Assembly: GCA_016290215.1 (NCBI GenBank)
Contig: JAEETH010000004.1
Location: 1 to 64,000 of the forward strand
DNA from: Bacteroidales bacterium
GTDB lineage: Bacteria; Bacteroidota; Bacteroidia; Bacteroidales; F082
Direction: 5' to 3'
Length of the DNA stretch: 64,000 nucleotides
Shown here piece after piece: positions 50,337 to 59,200 of this stretch. The notes below the pieces were generated by a model. It had not been told where the DNA came from. It made no database searches and saw only the letters and a list, made by a program, of their open reading frames with translations. Made by a program: the position numbers and the translations under genes. Within the stretch, counting starts at the first letter, position 1, and the number at the start of each line of letters is the position of its first letter.

Positions 50337-50840
50337 ATGAAAATTATCACGTCTATAACTATGTTGGCAGACCTACTTGCCGATGACTTGCCCAAGAAAA
50401 GCAAGCTTGCTGGCATCACCCTCTTCAGCCTCGACATCTACCAAGCGTCCCGACTGAGTGCCAAAACCCTTGAACGACTACAAACCCACTTGCGCAAAGG
50501 AAACCTCGAAGAGCTATGCTTCCCCGAAAAAGAGATGCCCAGCTATTTTGAAGAGTATGACCATTGCGAACAACATCGCTGCCTCACCCTCCAGGACTTC
50601 GTCGCTGTGGAATACGCCAAAAGCGATGGCTACATCCTGCTGGCCGAAAAAGGCTACCTGAGCCGTTATGCCATGCGAAAGGGCGTGGCGGTCATGAGCC
50701 TCAGTGAACTCGAGGAACTATGCGAACGACGATGTCGCGACCATTGGCGCAAGGACCGCTTGAAGTCCTACTACAAGGACAAGGCAGAAACAAGAGAAGA
50801 ACCCTCGCAACAACCTATAGACGATGATATTACGATTTGA
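50337..50840 (+). CDS. Partner of the ImmA/IrrE gene, possible PIN-like protein
   Basis: 167 residues, starting MKIITSITMLADLLADDLPK. The centre and end have the flow of a PIN-like fold (EYAKSDGYILLAEKGYLSRY followed by AMRKGVAVMSLSELEELCER), with an acidic residue before a hydrophobic strand and a C-terminal helix, but the N-terminal D-x-S strand of classical PIN toxins is missing. The C-terminus is charged and disordered-looking (KDKAETREEPSQQPIDDDIT). Tight coupling to XRE-ImmA suggests a toxin or stress effector under its control. The family assignment is tentative. Confidence 0.5.
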   Translation: MKIITSITMLADLLADDLPKKSKLAGITLFSLDIYQASRLSAKTLERLQTHLRKGNLEELCFPEKEMPSYFEEYDHCEQHRCLTLQDFVAVEYAKSDGYILLAEKGYLSRYAMRKGVAVMSLSELEELCERRCRDHWRKDRLKSYYKDKAETREEPSQQPIDDDITI

Positions 50841-50892
50841 CATCAACTCACCACAACCGCCAGTCAACAAGAAGGCAGCATCGTGCCCAGTC

Positions 50893-51115
50893 GGAAGGCA
50901 AATGCGAAGCCCAATGGTTTTTTCCGCCTTTTCGCACGCGCAAACGGGTGGAAAAAACCACAGCTCGCCCTTTTTGCAATGCAAAAAGCCCGTCCGACGT
51001 TTTGCCGGGCCTTTTCGCACGTGCAAATGGACGGAGACAAGCATAGCTGGCCTTTTTTGCAATGCAAAAAGCCAGACCAATGCTTTTGCCGACCTTTTTG
51101 CAAGAAAAACGGGCG
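50893..51115. repeat. Array of five palindromes spaced ~40-42 bp
   Basis: Palindromes centred near 50937 (CGCACGCGC), 50979 (TTTTTGCAATGCAAAAA), 51020 (CGCACGTGC), 51062 (TTTTTGCAATGCAAAAA) and 51102 (TTTTTGCAAG, degenerate). The two sequence types alternate. All six frames are full of low-complexity LFARANGW/FLQCKK-like words, so it is non-coding despite being open. It directly precedes the DUF6261-like gene. Confidence 0.75.
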
Positions 51116-51171
51116 GATGTGAAGATAGAAGTATATGTAAGGTGTTGGCAATTCATAAAGGAGGATTTATT

Positions 51172-51912
51172 ATGATTGTCCACAATCTTATCTCCGGGTT
51201 GAAGGCCACAGAAGTCGCTGGCCTTGCCCACACCCTGTGCGACCTCTACGACAGCTGCGCAGCTGAACTGAAAGCAGATGACTATCTGCGCAACGTGATG
51301 GCAGACATGAAAGGTCTGTCGGAACGTCTCCTGGACGCGTTCAGGAACCATCGTCTCATCACCTCGCTTGAGAACCACGACACACACCGCATGCGTTGCG
51401 TCAGTGCCTTGGTCAACCTCAAGAGGGGATACGACAAGATTCCTGACGAGTCCATACAGTCCCATTGGACTGAATTGAAGCCTGTGTTCGAGAACTTCCT
51501 CTCGGCGATACAGGCAGGCAACTACCAGAGCAAGACTGCTCTCATCCAAGCGTTGCTCCGCCGTCTGTCCGACCCCAAGCTGTCCGCCCATCTGGAAGGC
51601 TTGGTCGACATGAAGACCACAGTGGACCAACTTCAAGCTGCCGAGAAGGACTTCGAGGCCATGCAGGTGGAATACCAACACCAGCTGCTGGAGGACAAGA
51701 CCGAGTCGGCCACCGACCTCAAGGAGACCATCTTCGAGTTGATCAACCAAAGGCTGGTGGTGCATCTTGAAGCCAAATGCAACGAGGATGCCGGCACTTA
51801 CAGCACCTTTGCCAGGCTTGTCGACGCCCAAGTCAGGGCAGGCAACGCCAAGGTAAGGGCACGCCGTAAGGTCAAAAAAGATACGCCGTCTGAAAATCCT
51901 ACCACAGAATAA
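51172..51912 (+). CDS. DUF6261-like family protein (uncharacterised, helical)
   Basis: 246 residues from the ATG at 51172, chosen because AAAGGAGG lies 7 nt upstream and because the frame before it is repeat DNA. It is all-helical: VHNLISGLKATEVAGLAHTL, DYLRNVMADMKGLSERLLDA, SIQSHWTELKPVFENFLSAI, LEGLVDMKTTVDQLQAAEKD, FELINQRLVVHLEAKC, ending in a basic tail (KVRARRKVKKDTPSENPTTE). This pattern fits the Bacteroidota DUF6261 family, whose role is unknown and which often follows this kind of palindrome array. No signal peptide. Confidence 0.65.
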   Translation: MIVHNLISGLKATEVAGLAHTLCDLYDSCAAELKADDYLRNVMADMKGLSERLLDAFRNHRLITSLENHDTHRMRCVSALVNLKRGYDKIPDESIQSHWTELKPVFENFLSAIQAGNYQSKTALIQALLRRLSDPKLSAHLEGLVDMKTTVDQLQAAEKDFEAMQVEYQHQLLEDKTESATDLKETIFELINQRLVVHLEAKCNEDAGTYSTFARLVDAQVRAGNAKVRARRKVKKDTPSENPTTE

Positions 51913-52142
51913 CGCAGACGACGTGATCTAAAGTACGTGATGGACAAGGCATCGTTCCACAATAACTAGAAATTAAACCTGCTGACACCTTGCATATATC
52001 AGGAGGGAAAGCCTTCAGGTTCGGTGCCTTGTTCTATTTAAAACGCCTCCAAAAGTACACAAAAGGTCTGATACTTAAGCTGGTTTTTTAGGAAAAAAAC
52101 ACGGGGTGGTTTGTAAGATATACAGAATCAATATGTTAAGTA
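51913..52142. other. Intergenic, no gene seen
   Basis: Contains a CACCTTGCAT/AGGTTCGGTGCCTTG pair of related words that may form a terminator for the DUF6261-like gene. Nothing else recognised. Confidence 0.4.
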
Positions 52143-52778
52143 TCAGTCCAAAATATCAAGATACTGGTCGCAGAAGCACTCAATCAGCATATCGTGCCAT
52201 GTGTCCTCATCCATGGTTGCTTTCAGACTTGCCGGGATGAAGCTATGGTCTTCGACCTTCACATAGCCTTTCTCACCGTTAAGGGTAAACAGCGTAGGCT
52301 CGTCAATGTCGAGGACTTCGATGTCGTCGTAGATGGGTTCCAGCAGTTCGTCGATAACCCACTGCCAGAGACCTTGGTGATTGCCGCTGCGGAAATAGAC
52401 CGTCTGGCCGTCGCAGCTGTAGGAATCGAGGTTGCAGGGGGTGACTTCGCGACCGTCCATTGCCATGATGCCAAAGCGGTTGCCTTTTTCTTTCTTGTAA
52501 AGGAAATGGTTAGGAATCTCGGGCACTGCTGCGATGGTCTCATAGACAAAAGGTGTGAGTTCGGTGCCCTTGCCGTCGGGGCGCACCAGCCCACATTTGT
52601 CGTCTTTGATGGCCACATAGGGACGTGTGTCCCAAATGAAATCGGAATAAGTATATGCGAATTCGTCGTAATTAGCAGGAATGATGACTCGTCCATTGGG
52701 GAGTTTCACGCCCTTTTTGCCGTTTTCGCCGGTGAAGACTTCTGAGAAGTTGTTTTGGGGTTCGTTGTTGTTTTGCAT
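52143..52778 (-). CDS. WG-repeat-containing protein
   Basis: 211 residues. The N-terminal two thirds are WG/KWG-type beta repeats: GKKGVKLPNGRVIIPANYDE, KDDKCGLVRPDGKGTELTPF, KGNRFGIMAMDGREVTPCNL and the degenerate GLWQWVIDELLEPIYDDIEV. These fold into blade-like units that probably bind protein partners. The last ~50 residues are helical. No signal peptide, so it is cytoplasmic. WG proteins of this size are sometimes immunity proteins, but nothing here proves that. The promoter is TTAAAA-17-TATAGG, a weaker member of the shared accessory motif. Confidence 0.8.
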   Translation of the reverse strand: MQNNNEPQNNFSEVFTGENGKKGVKLPNGRVIIPANYDEFAYTYSDFIWDTRPYVAIKDDKCGLVRPDGKGTELTPFVYETIAAVPEIPNHFLYKKEKGNRFGIMAMDGREVTPCNLDSYSCDGQTVYFRSGNHQGLWQWVIDELLEPIYDDIEVLDIDEPTLFTLNGEKGYVKVEDHSFIPASLKATMDEDTWHDMLIECFCDQYLDILD

Positions 52779-52823
52779 GGTAATCTGGTTTTAATGGTTA
52801 ATGATGAATAGAACTTCTATTTT

Positions 52824-52852
52824 CCTATAGCGCAGAGAGGGTGCTTTTTTAA
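52824..52852 (-). promoter_or_regulatory. Shared accessory promoter motif, WG-repeat gene
   Basis: Minus strand TTAAAA (52847-52852), 17 bp, TATAGG (52824-52829); weaker match in the -35. Confidence 0.5.
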
Positions 52853-52864
52853 CCTTGAGGTTGG

Positions 52865-53368
52865 TCAGAAGAAGGTCATCGTGCTGTTCGGGTCGCCGGG
52901 CATGTAGTAGTCTTTCAGCTGCACAATTTCCTTGGCGTTTTCAAACACCTCTTCGAAGGTGACGTGATATCCCCAGCCATCCTCTGTCCCGTCCTCGTAG
53001 CAGCCAAACAGCTTCTTGATTATTTTTTGAGCCATTTCGGGGCGGTCCTCATGGAGATGCTTGAAGAGGTATGAACTGCCAAATGTCAGCACCTTGGTGA
53101 GCAGGAAAAGGTATTCCTCGTCGCTGAGCTCCACAAAGTCTTTCCTTGTGGGTTCAATTGCACGGCGTGTTTTCACATTGAATTTGCAGGCCGACATTTC
53201 ATAATAATGTTCGGGGTGGTAGAAAGGTTTTTTCTTGTTTGCCAGGTATTCTTTTGCCACAGCGGCATTTTTTGCCTCCTCCTCAAGGAAACGGAGTTCC
53301 ACTTTGTTGAGTTCGTCTGGGGTGAGGTTCATGTCAGAGCCATCATCAATGGGGCCTAGAAGAATCAT
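52865..53368 (-). CDS. Uncharacterised accessory protein
   Basis: 167 residues (MILLGPIDDGSDMNLTPDEL). Helical, acidic N-terminal half (LNKVELRFLEEEAKNAAVAK), then HPEHYYEMSACKFNVKTRRA, ELSDEEYLFLLTKVLTFGSS and a C-terminal part GWGYHVTFEEVFENAKEIVQ. No signal and no named family. The promoter is TTGAAA-17-TATATT, the best match of the shared accessory motif, 24 nt from the ATG. Confidence 0.65.
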   Translation of the reverse strand: MILLGPIDDGSDMNLTPDELNKVELRFLEEEAKNAAVAKEYLANKKKPFYHPEHYYEMSACKFNVKTRRAIEPTRKDFVELSDEEYLFLLTKVLTFGSSYLFKHLHEDRPEMAQKIIKKLFGCYEDGTEDGWGYHVTFEEVFENAKEIVQLKDYYMPGDPNSTMTFF

Positions 53369-53391
53369 AATCGTATTGTTTTTTACATACG

Positions 53392-53420
53392 AATATAGTC
53401 TGATCTATATGATTTTTCAA
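53392..53420 (-). promoter_or_regulatory. Shared accessory promoter motif, 52865-53368 gene
   Basis: Minus strand TTGAAA (53415-53420), 17 bp, TATATT (53392-53397); the extended -35 is AGGTTGAAAAATC. Confidence 0.65.
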
Positions 53421-53504
53421 CCTGGATTGAGAAAAAAAACTCTTTATATCCTTGCAAACGGAGAGTCGCTGACATCACCTCTAGTTCTGTAGTCTGTCAT
53501 GATA

Positions 53505-53918
53505 TTAATTGTTTTGGTTCATTGTCCAGCGTTGGATGCTTTTGCCTCTGAAGTAACGGTATTCAGCTTTCTGTAATAAAAGGGTAAAGGGGGGCACTTG
53601 TATGCTTTCAACGATCCGCCTCACCTGTTCCAAGGTTGCTTTTTTTGCATCGATTCTACCCAGCGTGACGTGAAGGATGAAGTCGTTTTCGATATCAGCA
53701 CCAGCATCGATGGCTTCTTTCCTCAGCAAGTCCACCAGTGTTTGCAATGTTAGTGACAGCTGGGTCGAGGTGAGATGGATGATGATTTCACTGCCAGTTT
53801 TTGCTATGAAAGCGTTCACCTTGTCAAAAGTTTGATTTGGAGCCTCGTGACAAGACAATTGTCTGTCGAATGCTACAGAAAGTGCCTTCACGGGTTGGTC
53901 GTTGTTGATGAAGGCCAC
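53505..53918 (-). CDS. 2H phosphoesterase-like protein, probably lacking its 5' end
   Basis: 137 residues if the GTG at 53918 is used, but the same frame is open to 53993 and reads IHGVPKQNVGHGKILAITVA upstream with no ATG, GTG or TTG start. The C-terminal half fits the LigT/2H fold: FILHVTLGRI (a H-x-T motif, ~88) then VPPFTLLLQKAEYRYFRGKS. The expected first H-x-T motif may be represented by LAITVAF upstream, with Ala for His, or by EIIIHLTST. The missing start and its position directly after the methyltransferase suggest a gene truncated at the defence-operon boundary. Confidence 0.45.
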   Translation of the reverse strand: MAFINNDQPVKALSVAFDRQLSCHEAPNQTFDKVNAFIAKTGSEIIIHLTSTQLSLTLQTLVDLLRKEAIDAGADIENDFILHVTLGRIDAKKATLEQVRRIVESIQVPPFTLLLQKAEYRYFRGKSIQRWTMNQNN

Positions 53919-53999
53919 GGTAATTGCTAGAATTTTGCCATGACCAACATTTTGTTTGGGGACACCATGGATGGATTTGTGAATTCCTCCCCTTTAGCG

Positions 54000-55157
54000 T
54001 TATGAGAGATGACGACTATCGCGCTGACATATTGGTGATGTATCAGGGGTGTCTGTAGGTACAAGTATACTCTGGAGTTCTTTTGCGACAGCCTCGGCAA
54101 GTAATACCGGGACTCCATTGCCAATCACCTTAAACTTTGCAGACTGTCTTTCTGGACCCCATACGTATTTGTCATCTACACTTTGAAGCCTCAAAGCTTC
54201 TCTAACTGTCAATCGTCTATTCTTATAGGGATGGAGGAATACCTCATTGTTTCCAAAACATGTTGTAGGGCTATAACGGAATCTATGAAGACGTTTAAAG
54301 GAGCGCCTTTTCGTGTCACCTTCTTCTATTTCCATTCGGCTGTCAGCGTTTTTTGAAAAAGCGAAAAACTCATTTCCATTTGGCAGTTCTTCAGCTCCAC
54401 AAACACATTTCTCTACACATAAATCAAATGGGATTTCCTGTGGCTTTACAACATCTTTGCACCCGAAAGGATTCTTTTCTGGCCAGTTGTAACAAGTCGT
54501 GGCGTTAGGGTATTGGGGTTGTGGCCAAGGGAATTCAAAGCTTCTAATGTCTTCAATCGTTGATTCTTTTTCGTTGTCAACAACAAACAAGTCTTTTCTT
54601 AACCCAACGATAAAGACTCTTTTACGATATTGCGGAACGCCATACTCCAATGCATTAAGAGTTGCCCTATCCAAATAATAGTTCTCGCTAATTAGCTTTA
54701 CGAGAAGCGTATCTAATATTCGCTTGGGTTCTTTACGCATTAACAGCCCCACAACATTCTCCATCACGAAAAACGACGGTTTCATTTTCATAATGCGTTC
54801 AAGGAAAACATGTGTCATTTTCCCACGAGCGCCCTTAAACCCATCCCCTTTCCCATTCATTGTAAAATCTTGACAAGGCGGACCTCCAATAACTCCCCAT
54901 AATTCTGGAATACCTTTGGGGAATGCTGTTTTGAGTATGTATTCTGGGGTCAAATCGGTTAGAGATGATGTACTAGAAATTGGACACAATTTCTTTTTAT
55001 GTCCTCTTGCCCACGATGATATTCCCTCATCATGAAGTTCTGCAAATGTCTTATCATATTCATTTGCAAACACGACGTCAAAGCCGACATTTATGAACCC
55101 CATGTCCATGAAACCGCCGCCGGAAAACAATGATATTATTGGGATGCGTTTGACCAT
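54000..55157 (-). CDS. DNA 5-methylcytosine methyltransferase (Druantia type II DruM-like)
   Basis: 385 residues. It transfers a methyl group from S-adenosylmethionine to cytosine C5 in a specific site (unknown). Motif I is PIISLFSGGGFMDMGFINVG (~5-24). Motif IV is GVIGGPPCQDFTMNGKGDGF with the catalytic Cys of PCQ (~97). Motif VI is FVMENVVGL (~129). Motif VIII is QYRKRVFIVGLRK. Motif X is FKVIGNGVPVLLAEAVAKEL. The region between VIII and X, which should recognise the target, contains a Cys-rich stretch (DLCVEKCVCGAEE). It starts 1 nt after the stop of the nuclease-like gene, so it belongs to that operon. In such a system it would mark host DNA or be an effector. Confidence 0.93.
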   Translation of the reverse strand: MVKRIPIISLFSGGGFMDMGFINVGFDVVFANEYDKTFAELHDEGISSWARGHKKKLCPISSTSSLTDLTPEYILKTAFPKGIPELWGVIGGPPCQDFTMNGKGDGFKGARGKMTHVFLERIMKMKPSFFVMENVVGLLMRKEPKRILDTLLVKLISENYYLDRATLNALEYGVPQYRKRVFIVGLRKDLFVVDNEKESTIEDIRSFEFPWPQPQYPNATTCYNWPEKNPFGCKDVVKPQEIPFDLCVEKCVCGAEELPNGNEFFAFSKNADSRMEIEEGDTKRRSFKRLHRFRYSPTTCFGNNEVFLHPYKNRRLTVREALRLQSVDDKYVWGPERQSAKFKVIGNGVPVLLAEAVAKELQSILVPTDTPDTSPICQRDSRHLS

Positions 55158-55158
55158 A

Positions 55159-56241
55159 TTATAATTGTTCGTAAACGAGCGTGTTTTCAGTTATTTTATA
55201 CGTATAGTCATCTGCAATTTGTGATGCACGAGCGACATTGACAAACGTCAACATTTTCCCAAGGTAATCTCTATAAGAATCCACTTCATAAGCGTCTAAG
55301 CCTGATACAAACAACGTATTATCTCCACTTTGTAAAACATACATGTTTGAACTAGGTAACTCAATTACACGGCCAGTTATTGTTTGATAGTATGAATCTG
55401 ATCCGATCGCTCTAAACTTACAAATATGCCGACAGCTACAGTTTAAACACATTCCCAACTCAGGCTTAGCACATGAAGAAAACGACCTAGAAGATACCGT
55501 ATTGTTTAGCACTTGTAATGTTTCCAGTACTTCGGATAAAAGGTGATGGCTGTATTCTGGAAAATATGGAATTTCAAAACACTCACCATCAATGTCTATC
55601 AACATTAGAGAGCGAGGAATGCCCAATGACAAATGTTTGCACATTTCTGCATAGAGATGCAATTGAATAGAATATTCCAGTTTAATAATTCCACTTTCAT
55701 CTTTAACATGTCCCGACTTGAAATCAACCACATCAATACAGCCATTGTCCACAATTAGTTTGTCTGCAACTCCTTTGAGACCTATATCCGAGCAATCCAG
55801 TCGTTTCTCGGAATAAACTTTTTTTGTTCCGCTGTCTACTGTTGCTTTATTTGTTTTTTTAAGCATGCTTAATGCATAACGGATGGCACTGTTGCGTTTA
55901 TCATAATTATTCAAACTGGCATGACGCAAGGTTGGATAATTAGCCGATAATTTATCTTTTTCAACGATAACAAGTTCTTCCCATTTGTTCTTTAGATCCG
56001 CAATACTACTCAGTTCTCCTTTAAGTGTGAGCTCATACATCTTATGTATTATGGTACCGAGTATTGCATTCCTGTTGGATGGTAATGACAAAGAGGTATC
56101 ATTAAAAACATTAAGTGCTTTTTGAAGTAATACTTGATAACCGCACCCTCGGCTCACCCATGAGAATGTACTTGGAGACAATGTTTTTATAGTAACATTA
56201 TCCCAAGTATTATCAACATTTGGAATTTGGGTAAACCTCAT
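55159..56241 (-). CDS. PD-(D/E)XK nuclease superfamily protein with C-terminal Cys cluster
   Basis: 360 residues. The nuclease core is RecB/Cas4-like: GTIIHKMYELTLKGEL (~65), GLKGVADKLIVDNGCIDVVD (~145-165) supplying the Asp, VVDFKSGHVKDE with the D-x-K pair (~163), and YSIQLHLYAEMC (Q-xxx-Y helix). Towards the C-terminus, CAKPELGMCLNCSCRHIC (~260-280) holds five Cys resembling the iron-sulphur or zinc clusters of Cas4 and AddB. It overlaps the helicase gene by 4 nt and is followed 1 nt later by the methyltransferase. By position it may be the DruG- or DruF-like component, but I cannot confirm the orthology. Confidence 0.8.
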   Translation of the reverse strand: MRFTQIPNVDNTWDNVTIKTLSPSTFSWVSRGCGYQVLLQKALNVFNDTSLSLPSNRNAILGTIIHKMYELTLKGELSSIADLKNKWEELVIVEKDKLSANYPTLRHASLNNYDKRNSAIRYALSMLKKTNKATVDSGTKKVYSEKRLDCSDIGLKGVADKLIVDNGCIDVVDFKSGHVKDESGIIKLEYSIQLHLYAEMCKHLSLGIPRSLMLIDIDGECFEIPYFPEYSHHLLSEVLETLQVLNNTVSSRSFSSCAKPELGMCLNCSCRHICKFRAIGSDSYYQTITGRVIELPSSNMYVLQSGDNTLFVSGLDAYEVDSYRDYLGKMLTFVNVARASQIADDYTYKITENTLVYEQL

Positions 56242-59200
56242 AATCTATTTTGCAGTTTTTGAATATATTCGTAACAATTACTTGTTCTGCGCAACATATT
56301 AAAGGTGTCAATGACAATCACATTGTGCTCAGACAGATTTGTATTTAACAAAACCTCTGCTTCAAGCAAAGCATCAGCTAACACAGATGTCTTGCTCACA
56401 CCCGCCCATAGTGGATGCGATGCAAAGATAGGCTTACGTGTTCCACTAATGTCATATAGGAATGGTATGCCGGACGATGTAATTTCGAGTTCAAATGGCT
56501 TTGTACGATAGAAACCTTCATTCAAAGCAACCAATCGGTCTTTAGCCGACTCTTTCCATCCGATTAACTCCGGATAATCAAAATTACCATCTGCACCCGC
56601 TTTGTATGAACTATCAACCATTACGCGGAATAATGCAATACCCAATCTCCAATCGAGTAATCCATGGTAGGGCATATTCCGATATGTCTTCAAACACTTA
56701 TAACAAGACGAATCACAACTATTGATATGCTCCTTGCTTAACATCTGCTTGAAATACACATCCTCACCTTCAAGAATACGTTTCGTGTATTCGTCAAAGT
56801 TATCATAGAAATCCGCAACAAAGCCTGATCCATTTATCTTCTCGTCTGCCAAACAGACTTCTCCCAAATTAACAGCTTTGGAAATCACGTCAACCACGTC
56901 TATCTCAGTTGGGTCAATATCCAAACGTGATGCAATAGCGCGTTGTATCAAAAAAGATAAAGTATAATATGCAGCACGTACACCTTGAGTGCGAAAATCG
57001 AGTTTACCATCTTGGCAGTGGAATGGTTCTAAAACCAATCCTTCTACGGTTGACTTAGGTGAAAGAGTGATTACATTCGTAATTTTTTGAGCTGCCAACT
57101 GGATATCTTCAAAAGAGCCACTCGGTTTAACAATTGTCATTATATCTTTAGAATCAGATGTGCTTAGTTCTATGCGTCCTTCCGTTAATAAATGAGGTTT
57201 GTCAGGCCCATTATAAATTGGGTTAGCAATCCATTGATTAGCAGAAGAATAAACGCGTGTACCTCCAATATAATAAAACACCTCACATTCACAGCCATTA
57301 ATTTGTCTGTCGCTAACACGCCATGTCTTTCCTCCTTGACGGAATGTTAATGTATAGTTCTGATCTGCGGAGCTGTGAGTGACTAGTGGTGCTGCTGTGG
57401 TTTCCATGCGGATACCATTGCGTTTCACTAAAATATCTGAATCATCACGTTGGTCAAAACCTTTGGACAGGCTGGTGACAAAAGCAGCCGGAGTACAAAT
57501 GGTAGAAGCTAACATGGGAGATTGGCAGTAAGGACAATTCTTTTCGGTCTCATTGGGATTTGGTAATTCTGTCAAGATGTTCTTACAACTCGGATTACTA
57601 CACTCCCAAAATGTCATACGCAATGGGAAAATAGGCGCATCGGGATCTCCTTTGGTTTTAATACATGGATTCCCATTACTACCTTCACCATAAGCCAATG
57701 AGGCTTGTGAAAAACCGATGCCGGTCAAAACACGCTTGTCCTTTGTGATAGATGCACCAGGGGCAAAAGCAGAGATTGCTTGGTCGATAGGTCGTGATAC
57801 ATTTGAGATTTCCTCACCAATTTGATTCCCTTTTTCATATTGGAAACTATGGTATAATAGACGGTCTCGAGTAGGCATTCCATACATTGGCAGAACACCA
57901 TCATCAGCCAAACATTCTGCAAGAGAATCTGCCACAACAGAGTCATCATTAACTGCTTTATTTATATTGTTGCACAAACTCCCTTCTTTATCTGGGTTAT
58001 TTGCATACTCAACAAGTCGGGTTATCAGCTGCTCATCTTTTGTCAGTAAAGAGGCAATGTTCAACAATAATTGATTATTTGCCGATGAGGACAACCAAGC
58101 CTTCACTTCGTCTACAACTCCATTAGTATTATCTTTCCATTCTTGACGAGTGCCAAATTCGCCATGGGTATTACCATCAAGTCTAATATTGTACTTAATT
58201 GCATAAGCTTTAAAGGCATAGTAGAGTATTTCCTTAGCAAATAAACGCTGAAGAATCTCATATTGGTCCATAGAAAGGAATGGAGTCGGAGGCTGGTCAC
58301 CTGTGATCTGTTGGGGATTTAGGAAATAATGCTCGTCGTGACTTCTACCACGACAGAGGGTTAAAACTATTGAGTATGCCTGACCTCTTCTACCACCACG
58401 ACCAACACGCTGCTGATAGTTGAATCGCTGAGGTGGCATATTGGTAAGCATTACACCTTGAAGAGGGCCAATATCAACACCAACTTCCATGGTTGTTGTT
58501 ACACTAAGAACATCAATTGAACGCGCTTTTTCTATGTATTCCGAATTAGTATCATTGGGCTTGATTCGGACGATATCGCGGAACTCCAGTTGACGCTCTC
58601 CTTGGTCATCGGTTTGACCGGATAGCTCTTCACTGTGAAGGCGACATGCAGGACGCTCTTTTACCACATTCAACATCAAGTCAGTTCGTTTGCGTAAGTT
58701 TTCTATAGTAATCGTGCTATGTTCGTCTAGACGCTGGAAGCACCCAGAACAAATGCCAGCAGATTTATGTAAATGTACACGTCCACATTTTGGGCAAATA
58801 TACCCTATATCATTTGAGGCCACACACCGAATAAGTAGTGTATGCGGTTGCAAGAACATTTGCTTGTTTCCAGTGTCCTTAAGATAATTAATAACAGCCT
58901 GTCCTAATGTATTGGCCACCTTTAACTGTCTTCCGTTCCTTCTCTCGAAAGGAATGTTATACTTGTCACAACATGCATAAATATATGAGCGGATTGGGTC
59001 TTTCGTCTTTAGATTCTTAAAACTAGCATCCGTATCTCTCGGGAATATTTCATCTGCATAAGGATTGTTGTAATACCGATATGAGTTGCCTATTAAACGA
59101 ATTACCGAGTTGACTATTTCCATAAAGGTTTCACAAGATATATATTGCTGCAAGTTTGGTTCTGATGGATCTGCGATATTTGCCTCCGACAAAATCCTTT

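Noticed and set aside
50893-51115. Palindrome array as a CRISPR array
   Set aside because: Only five degenerate units of two alternating types with very short non-unique spacers, and no cas genes.
50824-51171. N-terminal extension of the DUF6261-like protein through the palindrome array
   Set aside because: The extension is translated repeat DNA; AAAGGAGG before the ATG at 51172 marks the real start.
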